This document shows positions 1 through 8,565 of a stretch of 64,000 bases of DNA, piece after piece. The position numbers and the translations under genes were made by a program. The stretch is from Gaiellasilicea sp033857955 (lineage in GTDB: Bacteria; Actinomycetota; Thermoleophilia; Gaiellales; Gaiellaceae). How positions within the stretch are numbered: position 1 is the stretch's first letter; the number at the start of each line of letters is the position of its first letter. The DNA is taken from contig JAWVCW010000031.1 of the NCBI GenBank assembly GCA_033857955.1, positions 128,866 to 192,865 on the forward strand, in the 5' to 3' direction. The notes under the pieces are model-generated. The model was not told the DNA's origin and made no database searches. It worked only from the letters and a program-made list of their open reading frames with translations.

Positions 1-89
1 ACACCACGGACGCGCATGGTCTGTACGAGAAGCTTGGCTTCGGGCCGGGTGAGCGGCTGCTCGAGCGGCCGGCCCGCAGCGCGACCTAG
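1..89 (+). CDS. C-terminal end of a GNAT-family acetyltransferase (partial)
   Basis: The window opens inside an open frame (codons from base 3) that ends at a TAG at 87-89. The visible residues include DAHGLYEKLGF, which resembles the last helix and strand of GNAT N-acetyltransferases (the AxxLYxKxGF signature). The substrate cannot be inferred from this fragment. Its stop overlaps the stop of the convergent glyS gene by a few bases (CTAG). Confidence 0.6.
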   Translation, partial: TTDAHGLYEKLGFGPGERLLERPARSAT

Positions 90-1453
90 GAGGACTTCGG
101 CGAGCGCCAATCCGCGGCCAGCAGCTCGCCGACCTTCTGCCGCGCGCCGCCGATCGGGATCCGCTCCTGCTCCAGCGAGTCGCGGTCGCGAACCGTCACC
201 GTGTCGTCCTCGAGCGTCTGCTGGTCGATCGTGAGCCCGTACGGCGTCCCGATCTCGTCCTGGCGCCGGTAGCGGCGGCCGATCGCGCCGTTGTCGTCGT
301 ACTCGACGCTGTAGTGGCGGCGCAGCTCTTCGTACAGGCCACGAGCCTTCTCGACCATCGCCGTGTCCTTGCCGATGAGCGGCAGTACGGCTGCCTTGAC
401 CGGCGCGAGCTGCGGGTGCAGGCGCAGGACGGTCCGCTCCCGGTCGCCGACGACCTCCTCGTCATAGGCATCGATCAGGAAGGTCAGCATCGAGCGGTTG
501 ACGCCGAGCGCCGGCTCGATCACGTGCGGCACGTACCGCTCTCCCGTGCTCTCCTCGAACCACTCGAGCTTCGTCCCCGACGCGGCGGTGTGCTGCGTCA
601 GGTCGAAGTCGCCGCGGTTCGCAATCCCCTCCAGCTCCGACCAGCCGATCGGGAAGAGATACTCGATGTCGCTGGTCGCGCTCGAGTAGTGCGAGAGCTC
701 GTCGGCGTCGTGCGGGCGCACGCGCAGGTGGCTCTCCCGGACGCCGTAGCGCACGTGCCACGCGAGTCGCTCGTCGACCCAGTAGCGGTACCACTCGTCG
801 GCTTCGGTCGGCGGCACGAAGTACTCCATCTCCATCTGCTCGAACTCGAGCGTGCGGAAGATGAAGTTCCCCGGCGTGATCTCGTTCCGGAACGACTTGC
901 CGATCTGCGCGATCCCGAACGGCGGCTTGCGGCGCGCGAGCTGGGCGACGTTCTTAAAGTTGATGAAGATTCCCTGGGCCGTCTCGGGGCGGAGGTAGAC
1001 GTCGGTGCCGGACTCCTCCATGGCGCCGACGCGCGTCTCGAACATGAGGTTGAACTGCCGCGCCTCTGTCAGGTCGCAGTCGGGGGTCTCGCCCGGCTTC
1101 TTGCTCGGCCGCTTGCCGCACTGCTCCTGGTCGAGGTGGTCGGCGCGGAAACGTTTCTTGCAGAATCGGCAGTCCACGAGCGGATCGCTGAAACCGCCGA
1201 CGTGGCCGGACACCTCCCAGACCCTCGGGTGGAGGATGATCGAGGAGTCGAGCGCGACGATGTCGTCCCGCTCGCGCACCATCGCCTCGAGCCAGCGAGC
1301 CTTGACGTTGTCCTTGAGGAGAACGCCGTAGTGGCCGTAGTCGTAGGACGAGCCCAGGCCGCCGTAGATCTCCGAGGACGGGAAGACGAACCCGCGTCGC
1401 TTCGAGAGCGACACGATCTTGTCCATCGTGACTGCGTCGGCGGGCTCGGACAT
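86..1453 (-). CDS. glyS: Glycyl-tRNA synthetase (alpha2 class II type)
   Basis: This 455-residue protein charges tRNA-Gly with glycine in the cytoplasm. It is the single-chain homodimeric type rather than the alpha/beta tetramer. Visible features are the N-terminal KRRGFVFPSSEIYGG segment, class II motif 2 near GKSFRNEITPGNFIFRTLEF, motif 3 around ALGVNRSML, and a C-terminal anticodon-binding domain ending IGGARQKVG. A Cys-rich stretch (CRFCKKRF and a second Cys pair, roughly residues 94-125) lies in the insertion and may bind zinc. The ATG at 1453 is preceded by a short spacer shared with the divergent gene starting at 1489. Length fits the family. Confidence 0.97.
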   Translation of the reverse strand: MSEPADAVTMDKIVSLSKRRGFVFPSSEIYGGLGSSYDYGHYGVLLKDNVKARWLEAMVRERDDIVALDSSIILHPRVWEVSGHVGGFSDPLVDCRFCKKRFRADHLDQEQCGKRPSKKPGETPDCDLTEARQFNLMFETRVGAMEESGTDVYLRPETAQGIFINFKNVAQLARRKPPFGIAQIGKSFRNEITPGNFIFRTLEFEQMEMEYFVPPTEADEWYRYWVDERLAWHVRYGVRESHLRVRPHDADELSHYSSATSDIEYLFPIGWSELEGIANRGDFDLTQHTAASGTKLEWFEESTGERYVPHVIEPALGVNRSMLTFLIDAYDEEVVGDRERTVLRLHPQLAPVKAAVLPLIGKDTAMVEKARGLYEELRRHYSVEYDDNGAIGRRYRRQDEIGTPYGLTIDQQTLEDDTVTVRDRDSLEQERIPIGGARQKVGELLAADWRSPKSS

Positions 1454-1488
1454 GAGCGGAAGACGTTAGCGATAGCCTCCGCCGGGTG

Positions 1489-2316
1489 ATGGCCGCACGC
1501 GAAACCGTCGAGCTCCACATCGTCTCGGACTCGACGGGCGAGACGGCCGCGCGCCTCGTGGCCGCGCTCGAGGCCCAGTTCCCCGAGCAGCCGTTCGAGG
1601 AGGTGCGGCACCCGCAGATCCAGACGATCGACGACCTCCAGCTCGCGGTCAGCCGCGCGCGCGGCCGGCCTGCCGTGATGGTCTACACGCTCGTCGACCG
1701 GGAGTTGCGCGAGAGCATGCGGACGCTCTGTCGCAGCGCCCGGCTGCACTACTGCGACCTGCTCGGCCACCCGATCGAGGCGATCGCGAAGGTCTCGGGG
1801 ATGGCCGCGAAGATGAAGCCGGGGGCACGGCCGCCGCTGAACTCCGCCTATTTCAAGCGGATGGAGGCGATCGAGTTCGCAGTCAAGTTCGACGATGGAG
1901 TCGGTAGCGGCCTCACGGAGGCGGACGTGGTGCTCGTCGGCGTCTCCCGAACCTCGAAGACGCCGCTGTCGATCTACCTCGGCTACCTCGGTCAGAAGGT
2001 CGCGAACGTGCCGATCGTGAAGGGGATCAAGCCTCCGCCCGAGCTCTTCGAGATCGACACGCTGAAGATCGTCGGCCTCACGATCGACGCGGAGCGCCTG
2101 GCCGAGATCCGGTCGACGCGCGTGCGTGAGATGGGTGGGAAGAATCGCCAGTACGCCGAGATGGTCGAGATCTACGACGAGCTCGAGGAGGCCGCCGCGC
2201 TGCACCGCCGGCTGGGCTGCCCGGTGATCGACGTCACCGGCCTCTCGATCGAGGAGACCGCGCACCGCGTCGTGCGCATCGTCGACCGGCGGCGGCAGGA
2301 AGCGCATGCGACCTAA
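1489..2316 (+). CDS. Pyruvate, phosphate dikinase regulatory protein (bifunctional kinase/phosphorylase, DUF299)
   Basis: Proteins of this family inactivate pyruvate-phosphate dikinase by ADP-dependent phosphorylation of a Thr two residues before the catalytic His, and reactivate it with phosphate. The sequence starts ELHIVSDSTGETA, the family signature, and contains the nucleotide-binding loop GVSRTSKTP about halfway along, followed by PIVKGI. A GTG at 1486 directly precedes the ATG at 1489, and either could be used. A likely target, ppdK, lies 1.4 kb downstream at 3714, which favours a PPDK regulator over the PEP-synthetase regulator of the same family. The start of the next gene overlaps its stop. 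Confidence 0.95.
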   Translation: MAARETVELHIVSDSTGETAARLVAALEAQFPEQPFEEVRHPQIQTIDDLQLAVSRARGRPAVMVYTLVDRELRESMRTLCRSARLHYCDLLGHPIEAIAKVSGMAAKMKPGARPPLNSAYFKRMEAIEFAVKFDDGVGSGLTEADVVLVGVSRTSKTPLSIYLGYLGQKVANVPIVKGIKPPPELFEIDTLKIVGLTIDAERLAEIRSTRVREMGGKNRQYAEMVEIYDELEEAAALHRRLGCPVIDVTGLSIEETAHRVVRIVDRRRQEAHAT

Positions 2317-2488
2317 GCCACCAGTGCCTGCTAAGCCGCCAGTGCCGAAATGGCGGTGGGCGCTCTGGTGGTCGATCCTCGGCGCCGCCGTCTTCGTCTT
2401 CTACGTGCTGCTGACGCCGGTCTGGCTCGGCCTTCGCGGGCTCGCGTGGGCCGCAGAGTGGCACTCGCGACACCTGAAGGCCGAGTAG
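2306..2488 (+). CDS. Small single-pass membrane protein
   Basis: A 60-residue protein starts at an ATG lying 11 bases inside the end of the preceding regulator gene, so the two are probably co-transcribed and translationally coupled. It has a Pro-rich basic N-terminus (RPKPPVPAKPPVPKW), one hydrophobic segment of about 25 residues (ILGAAVFVFYVLLTPVW), and a short polar tail. I do not recognise a family. The coupling and the clean membrane segment argue that it is real, and its function is unknown. Confidence 0.6.
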   Translation: MRPKPPVPAKPPVPKWRWALWWSILGAAVFVFYVLLTPVWLGLRGLAWAAEWHSRHLKAE

Positions 2489-2495
2489 AAGACTC

Positions 2496-3014
2496 TCACA
2501 TACCCACGGTCTCCACCCACCGCGCGACCGCGCGCGGCGAGCGCAGGCGTACGACGTTGTACGGCGCGAGTCGCTCTGGGTAAACGCGCCGGTGGCGCGG
2601 ATGGTTGCGGAGTGCGTACCAGAGCAGGGAGTCTCGGCTGACGATGAAGTTTCGGACGGTCTCGCGGTTCCCGTTCCAGAGCTCCTCGCGCCGGATCATG
2701 CGCCCCGTCGTTCGCCGGACCAGGCGCGGCAGCCAGATGCGCACGGGTAAGTCGAGCCAGACGACCACGTCGGCGTTTCGCAGCACGAGGTCCCCGAGCT
2801 TGCCCCAGTAGCCGCCGTCGATCACCCACCCGTCCGAGGCGACGATGGGCTCGACGAGCGCGCGCAGCTCGTCGTCCGGGGTCTGCGTCCAGTTCGGGCC
2901 GTGCACGAGCGAGTCCAGCTCGACGAAGGGCACGGCGAGCCGGCGCGCGAGCTCGCGGCCGAGCGTCGTCTTGCCGGAGCAGCTCGCGGTCGCCACGATC
3001 GAGAAGCGCCTCAC
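2496..3014 (-). CDS. P-loop nucleotide kinase-like protein (adenylate kinase/FlaR-like)
   Basis: This 172-residue protein resembles the small adenylate-kinase-like proteins often annotated as DNA topology modulation protein FlaR. The P-loop is TASCSGKTT near residue 8, with Thr where the first Gly of the Walker A motif normally sits. It is followed by the LGRELARRL helix, the VELD segment, and a lid/arginine region (LPRLVRRTTGRMIRREELW). The substrate is unknown. The stop codon of pepE is upstream on the same strand, and the two genes overlap by 4 bp, so they form a two-gene unit. The first-Gly substitution may affect nucleotide binding. Confidence 0.85.
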   Translation of the reverse strand: MRRFSIVATASCSGKTTLGRELARRLAVPFVELDSLVHGPNWTQTPDDELRALVEPIVASDGWVIDGGYWGKLGDLVLRNADVVVWLDLPVRIWLPRLVRRTTGRMIRREELWNGNRETVRNFIVSRDSLLWYALRNHPRHRRVYPERLAPYNVVRLRSPRAVARWVETVGM

Positions 3015-3688
3015 AGAAGGCGTGGATCGATCGGCTTCTCGCCCTCCGCCGTCACGCGGTAGCCACGCGCTCCCTCGCGCTGGCTGACGACCTCACGCAG
3101 CTTCCTCCCCTCGAAGTGGAACGCCGCGTCGTCGTCCGCCGCGTAGCCGGGCGGGAGCACGCCGTCGCGAACGAGGCGCGTGTACGTCGGCCGCCGCTCC
3201 GGCTCGCCGTCGTAGTGCGGGCAGAAGCTCCCCGAGAGGATCCCCAGACCGTCGCCGAGTTCGCGCAGCTCGGGACCGAACGAGTCGGTGACGGAGTTCT
3301 CGAACCAACAGTTCGCGCCCGCGCTCATCCCACCGAGAACCGCGCCGCGAGCCCATGCCTCGCGCAAGGCGCGGTCGATCCCGTGGACGCGCCAGATCGC
3401 GAGCATGTTCGCCGTGTTGCCGCCGCCGACGTAGATCACATCCTGCTGCGCAAGGTGCTCGGCGGGACTTTCGGGCATCCCGAACAACGCCAGGTGGCTC
3501 GGATCGCAATCGCGGGCGGAGAACTCCTCGTAGAAGCGAACGATCCACTCCGGCTTCTCTCCGCCTGCCGTCGGGAGCAGGCACACCCGGGGCCGGCTCG
3601 AGCCGGAGAGACCGAGCATGAAGTCCTCGATCCGGGAATTCCGGTCGAGCAACGTGCCTCCGCCCATCGCGAGGATGTGGCCGCTCAC
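3011..3688 (-). CDS. pepE: Peptidase E-like serine hydrolase (family S51)
   Basis: Family S51 enzymes are cytoplasmic and include aspartyl dipeptidases and cyanophycinase relatives. The nucleophile motif GMSAGAN is present with Ser at residue 122, and the upstream strand VIYVGGGNT is typical. At 225 residues it matches the normal length. No signal peptide is seen. It is divergent from ppdK across only 25 bp, so the promoters must overlap, and it overlaps the downstream kinase-like gene by 4 bp. Confidence 0.9.
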   Translation of the reverse strand: MSGHILAMGGGTLLDRNSRIEDFMLGLSGSSRPRVCLLPTAGGEKPEWIVRFYEEFSARDCDPSHLALFGMPESPAEHLAQQDVIYVGGGNTANMLAIWRVHGIDRALREAWARGAVLGGMSAGANCWFENSVTDSFGPELRELGDGLGILSGSFCPHYDGEPERRPTYTRLVRDGVLPPGYAADDDAAFHFEGRKLREVVSQREGARGYRVTAEGEKPIDPRLL

Positions 3689-3713
3689 GTGGACGAGTGT
3701 AGATTCCCGGCCG

Positions 3714-6308
3714 ATGCGCTACGTCTACGACTTCGACGAGGACTCCGGCGACGGGGGGCGAGAGCTCCTCGGGGGCAAGGGGGTCGGCCTCGCAGAGATG
3801 ACGGCACTCGGCGTGCCGGTACCCGCGGGCTTCACGATCACGACCGACGCGTGCCGCGCCTACATGGCCTCCGGCGGCGAGCTGCCCGAGGGTCTCGAGG
3901 CCGAGGTCGCACAGCACATCGCCTCGCTCGAGTCGAAGGCGGAGAAGCGGTTCGGCGACCCGGACGACCCGCTGCTCGTCTCCGTCCGCTCGGGCGCGGC
4001 GGTCTCGATGCCCGGGATGATGGACACGATCCTCAACCTCGGACTCAACGACGAGGCGGTTGCGGGCCTGGCGAAGACGACCGGCAACGAGCGCTTCGCC
4101 TACGACTCCTACCGCAGGCTGATCCAGATGTACGGGGAGGTTGTGGACGGCGTCGAGGGGCACCGCTTCGAGCAGGCGCTCACCGACATGAAGGCGGCGC
4201 GCGGCGTGAAGCAGGACGTCGAGCTCGAGGCGACCGATCTTGCCGAGCTGATCGAGACGTTCAAGCGGACGTACGCCGAGGAGACGGGAAGCCCGTTCCC
4301 GCAGAACGCGCGCGCCCAGCTCGAGAAAGCCGTTCGCGCCGTCTTCGACTCCTGGGATTCGCCTCGCGCCCAGGTCTATCGGCGCACCTACGAGATTGCC
4401 GACGATCTCGGCACCGCCGTCAACGTCGTGCAGATGGTCTTCGGCAACAAGGGCGACGGCTCCGGCACGGGCGTCTGCTTCACGCGCGACCCGTCCACCG
4501 GTGAGAGCCGGCTCTACGGCGAGTTCCTCCAGAACGCCCAGGGCGAGGACGTCGTCGCCGGGATCCGCACGCCCGAGCCGATCGAGCGCATGGGGGAGCT
4601 GCTGCCGGAGGCGTACGCGCAGTTGCTGGCGACGATCCGCCGGCTCGAGGAGCACTACCGCGACATGCAGGACATCGAGTTCACGGTGGAGGAGGGAAAG
4701 CTCTTCCTGCTCCAGACGCGCTCGGCGAAGCGCACCGCGGCTGCGGCGCTTCGGGCGGCAGTGGAGATGGTCGAGGAGGGCCTGATCTCGAAGGAGGAAG
4801 CGGTTGCGCGCATCGACCCGGCGCAGCTCGACCAGTTGCTGCATCCCATGATCGATCCGGCGGCCGACGTGCAGGTCGTCGCGAAGGGCCTCAACGCCTC
4901 GCCGGGCGCGGCGTCCGGCGCGATCGTCTTCGACGCCGACACCGCCGAGGCGCGCGGCAAGGCCGGCGAGAGCGTGATCCTCGTCCGCTGGGAGACGACG
5001 CCGGACGACTTCCACGGGATGGTGCAGGCGGCGGGGATCCTGACCGCCCACGGGGGGCTCACCTCGCACGCGGCGGTCGTCGCGCGCGGGATGGGGACGC
5101 CCTGCGTGACCGGCTGCGAGGCCTTGCACGTCGACGTCCGCGCCAAGACGGCGCGCCTGCCCGGTCACGAGCTGAAGGAAGGCGACACGATCACGATCGA
5201 CGGCGGCAGCGGCGAGGTGATCGTCGGAGAGGTGCCCCTCGTGCCGCCCCAGATCAACGACGACTTCGCGGCGGTGCTGGAGTGGGCGGACACGATCCGG
5301 CGCCTGCGCGTGCGGACGAACGCCGACAATCCGGCCGACGCGACCAAGGCGCGCGAGTTCGGGGCCGAGGGGATCGGGCTCTGCCGGACCGAGCACATGT
5401 TCGCCGACGCCGACCGGCTCGGCCTGATGCGCGAGATGATCCTGGCCGCCGACGAGGACGGCAGGCGCTCGGCACTCGACCGGCTGCTGCCGATCCAGCA
5501 AGCCGACTTCGAAGGGATCTTCGAGGCGATGGCCGGCCTGCCGGTGACGATCCGCCTGCTCGACTGGCCGCTGCACGAGTTCCTGCCGGCGCTCGAGGAG
5601 GAGCAGGACGAGCAGATGCGCGAGCGAATCCGCGCGCTGCAGGAGTCGAACCCGATGCTCGGCTTCCGCGCGTGCCGGCTCGGGCTCTTCTTCCCGGAGA
5701 TCTACGAGATGCAGGTGCGCGCGATCGTTCGCGCTGCGATCGCCGTGCGCGAGCGCTCGAGCGCGGCGATCGTCGAGATCATGATCCCGCTCGTCGGCTT
5801 CGGCGAGGAGCTGAAGCGGCTGCGGGCGCTGACCGTTCGCGTGGCTGCCGAGGAGGGCGAGCTCGACTACCTCGTCGGGACGATGATCGAGCTTCCACGC
5901 GCGTGCGTCCGGGCCGACGAGATCGCCGAGCACGCAGACTTCTTCTCCTTCGGGACGAACGACCTGACGCAGACCGCGCTTGGCCTCTCCCGCGACGATG
6001 CGGGGCGATTCCTCTCGCACTACCTGGAGACCGGAGTGATCGAGCGCGATCCCTTCGAGACGATCGACCAGGGCGGCGTGGGCGACCTGATGGAGATCGC
6101 CGTCGAGCGGGGCCGCCGTACCCGTGAGGACCTCAAGCTCGGCGTCTGCGGCGAGCACGGGGGCGAGGCGAAGTCGGTCGCGTTCTGCCACCGGCTCGGG
6201 CTCGACTACGTGAGCTGCTCGCCGTATCGCGTTCCGCTCGCGCGGCTCGCCGCAGCCCAGGCCGCGCTGGCCGAGCAGGGCATCGGCGCGGTCGCGATCG
6301 GCGGCTAA
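3714..6308 (+). CDS. ppdK: Pyruvate, phosphate dikinase
   Basis: PPDK interconverts pyruvate, ATP and phosphate with phosphoenolpyruvate, AMP and pyrophosphate, giving a reversible link between glycolysis and gluconeogenesis. The 864-residue product shows the N-terminal ATP-grasp domain (GGKGVGLAEM), the swivelling His domain with GGLTSHAAV, and the C-terminal TIM barrel with GTNDLTQ and LGVCGEHGGE. Catalytic His is residue 452, the regulatory Thr two positions earlier is 450, and the barrel Cys is 812. The open frame extends upstream to 3618, but family alignment begins at MRYVYDFDE, so I chose the ATG at 3714. The presence of Thr450 fits regulation by the protein encoded at 1489-2316. Confidence 0.97.
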   Translation: MRYVYDFDEDSGDGGRELLGGKGVGLAEMTALGVPVPAGFTITTDACRAYMASGGELPEGLEAEVAQHIASLESKAEKRFGDPDDPLLVSVRSGAAVSMPGMMDTILNLGLNDEAVAGLAKTTGNERFAYDSYRRLIQMYGEVVDGVEGHRFEQALTDMKAARGVKQDVELEATDLAELIETFKRTYAEETGSPFPQNARAQLEKAVRAVFDSWDSPRAQVYRRTYEIADDLGTAVNVVQMVFGNKGDGSGTGVCFTRDPSTGESRLYGEFLQNAQGEDVVAGIRTPEPIERMGELLPEAYAQLLATIRRLEEHYRDMQDIEFTVEEGKLFLLQTRSAKRTAAAALRAAVEMVEEGLISKEEAVARIDPAQLDQLLHPMIDPAADVQVVAKGLNASPGAASGAIVFDADTAEARGKAGESVILVRWETTPDDFHGMVQAAGILTAHGGLTSHAAVVARGMGTPCVTGCEALHVDVRAKTARLPGHELKEGDTITIDGGSGEVIVGEVPLVPPQINDDFAAVLEWADTIRRLRVRTNADNPADATKAREFGAEGIGLCRTEHMFADADRLGLMREMILAADEDGRRSALDRLLPIQQADFEGIFEAMAGLPVTIRLLDWPLHEFLPALEEEQDEQMRERIRALQESNPMLGFRACRLGLFFPEIYEMQVRAIVRAAIAVRERSSAAIVEIMIPLVGFGEELKRLRALTVRVAAEEGELDYLVGTMIELPRACVRADEIAEHADFFSFGTNDLTQTALGLSRDDAGRFLSHYLETGVIERDPFETIDQGGVGDLMEIAVERGRRTREDLKLGVCGEHGGEAKSVAFCHRLGLDYVSCSPYRVPLARLAAAQAALAEQGIGAVAIGG

Positions 6309-6314
6309 GCCGCG

Positions 6315-7166
6315 CTAGGCGTAGCCGCGCACTTTCCAGTACGCGACGGCGACGCTGAGCGCGCCGATGGCGACGATGCTGGCGATCGACAGAAGGTCGA
6401 TCCGGCTGTAGACCGCGCTCCGCTTGCCGAGCTGCGAGAGGGCGAGGATGCAGAGCGCGCCACCGGCGAGACCACCGAGGTGCCCTCCAATGGAGATCGA
6501 CCCGCGAAAGTAGAACGTGAAGGCGAGGTTGACGATGAGCAGCGACACCGCGCTCCCGCCAAGCACGTAGGTCTGCTGGCGCTCGAGCACGATCGCGGCG
6601 CCGAGGATCCCGAAGATCGCGCCGGACGCGCCGACGGTGATACCGGTCGGCGTCACGATCAGGGCTCCCGCCGAGCCTGCGAGGCCGGAGACGAGGTAGA
6701 GCAGCAGGTAGCGCACCGGCCCGAGCCAGCTTTCGAGCGGCCGGCCGATCCACCAGAGCGCGAGCATGTTCATTCCGAGGTGGATGGGGCCGTAGTGGAG
6801 GAATGCCGCGGTGATCAACCGGTACCAGTCCCCCTGCGCCACGAGCGGCCCGTAGAGCGCCCCGTGCTCGAAGATCCAGCCCGAGTTGGCGTTGACCGAG
6901 GCGCCACCCGCGAGCTGGAGCAGGTAGATGCCGACGTTGATTGCTATCAGCGTCGTGGTCACGATGCCCGGGTTGCGGCTCGTGCTCCGTTGCACGTTCT
7001 GGACGACCCGCGCGGCGCCTCGCGCCTTGCCCGAGTGATCGGGACAGCGAATCCCGACCGGGCTGAACGTCATGCAGTCCGGGCAGATCGGCCGGCCGCA
7101 TTCCGAGCACGAGACGCCCGTCTCGCGGTCGGGGTGCCGGTAGCACCTGAGAAGCTCGGTCATCAC
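6315..7166 (-). CDS. Rhomboid-family intramembrane serine protease with N-terminal zinc-binding domain
   Basis: The membrane core has six or seven transmembrane segments with the rhomboid catalytic pair: Ser181 in GASGAIFG and His229 in GGHLGGLAGG. The HxxxN feature of the second segment (HLGMNMLALW) is also present. Ahead of the core, residues 8-44 carry Cys and His spaced as a B-box-like zinc finger (C8, H11, C20, C23, C28, C31, C41, H44). Rhomboids cleave substrate membrane helices within the bilayer; the substrate here is unknown. The gene is convergent with ppdK (6-bp gap) and divergent from comB. Confidence 0.93.
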   Translation of the reverse strand: MMTELLRCYRHPDRETGVSCSECGRPICPDCMTFSPVGIRCPDHSGKARGAARVVQNVQRSTSRNPGIVTTTLIAINVGIYLLQLAGGASVNANSGWIFEHGALYGPLVAQGDWYRLITAAFLHYGPIHLGMNMLALWWIGRPLESWLGPVRYLLLYLVSGLAGSAGALIVTPTGITVGASGAIFGILGAAIVLERQQTYVLGGSAVSLLIVNLAFTFYFRGSISIGGHLGGLAGGALCILALSQLGKRSAVYSRIDLLSIASIVAIGALSVAVAYWKVRGYA

Positions 7167-7183
7167 TGTCTAGCCTAGCCACC

Positions 7184-7866
7184 ATGAGGGTTCACGTTGC
7201 GTTCACCCCGACGAGGCGGCAGGCACCCCGACCGGCATCGTGGTCGACGTCCTGCGGGCTACGTCGACGATCGCGCAGGCTCTCTCGGCCGGTTACGAGC
7301 GCGTGCTCTGCGTGGCGGAGATCGAGCAGGCACGAACGCTGCGCGCAGAGCTTCCCGACAGCATCGTCGGCGGCGACCGCGATGCGATCCAGATCGACGG
7401 CTTCGACGTGGGCGCCTCGCCGCGCGAGTTCCTCGAACCGCGTGCCAGAACGCTGATCCTCTCGACGACGAAAGGCACGCGGACGATCCTCACGGCCTCG
7501 GAGCGCTGCGGCGAGGTGCTGCTCGGCAGCCTGCTGAACCTGGACGCGGTGACGGCGGCGGCGCGTGAGCGCGGGGAGGACGTGGCGATCCTCTGCGCGG
7601 GGTACAAGGGCGCGTTCGCACTGGACGACGCCTACTGCGCGGGCCGAATCGTGCAACTGCTCGACGGCGAGCGGACGGACGCCGCGGTGGCAGCGGAGGT
7701 GATCGCCGGCGCCTATCCGAGCGCACTCGAGGGGTTGAGCGCGCGGACGTACGGGCCGCCCGGGCTCGAGGAGGTCATCGCCTTCTGCGCCCAGGAGAGC
7801 GTGCTGGACGTCGTCCCGCGGCTCGCCGGGATCGGCGGCGGCGTAGCGGAGATACTGCTCCAGTAG
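7184..7866 (+). CDS. comB: 2-phosphosulfolactate phosphatase (ComB family), frameshifted near its start
   Basis: ComB removes phosphate from 2-phosphosulfolactate in the coenzyme M pathway and also has many bacterial homologues of less certain role. The body of the protein is clear (VVDVLRATSTI, LSTTKGTRTIL, CAGYKGAFALDDAYCAG). The expected N-terminus MRVHVAFTP is encoded at 7184-7209 in a different frame from the rest. One missing base in the C run at 7206-7209 would restore a continuous frame reading TPDEAAGTPTGIVVDVL. As written, translation would have to start at the GTG at 7240 and lose the first strand. Either the gene is mildly damaged or the base was lost in sequencing. Confidence 0.8.
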
Positions 7867-8564
7867 TGCTGACGGCAGCGGACCTCGCACGCTACGAGTC
7901 GCCTCGCGGGCGGGCGAATGTGGCAAGTGCCGTCCTGCTCGTCATCCTCGTCGCCGACCTCGTCGCGATCTGGTCGAGCCAGGCGGAGTACTCCCTGCTC
8001 GGCAGGATCGACGCGGGCAAGTTCGCCTCCGCCGGCGAGCTGACGCGGAACGACAACCGGCAGATGATCATCGGCTACACGGAGTTCGGACTGTTCGTTG
8101 TCGGCGTGATCTCGTTCGTGTCGTGGTTCGTTCAGGCGTACCGCAACGCCGAGGCGCTCGGCGCGAACGGCCTTCGCCATTCGTCGAGTTGGGCGCTCTG
8201 GTCGTGGTTCGTGCCGGTTCTGAATCTGTTCCGGCCGAAGCAGATCGCCAACGACATCTGGCGTGCATCCTCGCCGGCGATCTCCCTGTCGCGGCAACGG
8301 GAGTGGGAGCTCCTCAACCCACCCGTTCTTCTGCTGGCGTGGTGGATCGCGTTTCTCGTCTCGCGCTGGTCCACGAACCTGTCACGCGCGTACGCGGACG
8401 CGTCGACGGCCGGCGCCCTCCAGAGTCTCGATCGCGTCTGGATGTTCGGCGACTCGATCGATGCCGTCGCCGCCGTGCTGGCGATCGTCGTCGTGACCAT
8501 GATGACCCGGCGTCTCGAAGCGCGCTTCGTGCGCGCGACCACTGCGCTGGCGCAGCTCGCTTGA
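7866..8564 (+). CDS. DUF4328 domain membrane protein
   Basis: A 232-residue integral membrane protein with about four to five transmembrane segments. The middle carries the DUF4328 signature: WFVQAYRNAEALGA, then SWALWSWFVPVLNLFRPKQIANDIWRAS. The function of the family is not known. The GTG start overlaps the last base of the comB stop (TAGTG), which suggests translational coupling. It is convergent with the histidine kinase gene, separated by one base. Confidence 0.87.
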   Translation: MLTAADLARYESPRGRANVASAVLLVILVADLVAIWSSQAEYSLLGRIDAGKFASAGELTRNDNRQMIIGYTEFGLFVVGVISFVSWFVQAYRNAEALGANGLRHSSSWALWSWFVPVLNLFRPKQIANDIWRASSPAISLSRQREWELLNPPVLLLAWWIAFLVSRWSTNLSRAYADASTAGALQSLDRVWMFGDSIDAVAAVLAIVVVTMMTRRLEARFVRATTALAQLA

Positions 8565-8565
8565 G

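Noticed and set aside
3093..6191. 1032-codon open frame on the minus strand across ppdK
   Set aside because: It is antisense to an intact, motif-complete ppdK. Long spurious antisense frames are normal in DNA this rich in G and C, and its translation is low-complexity with no motifs.
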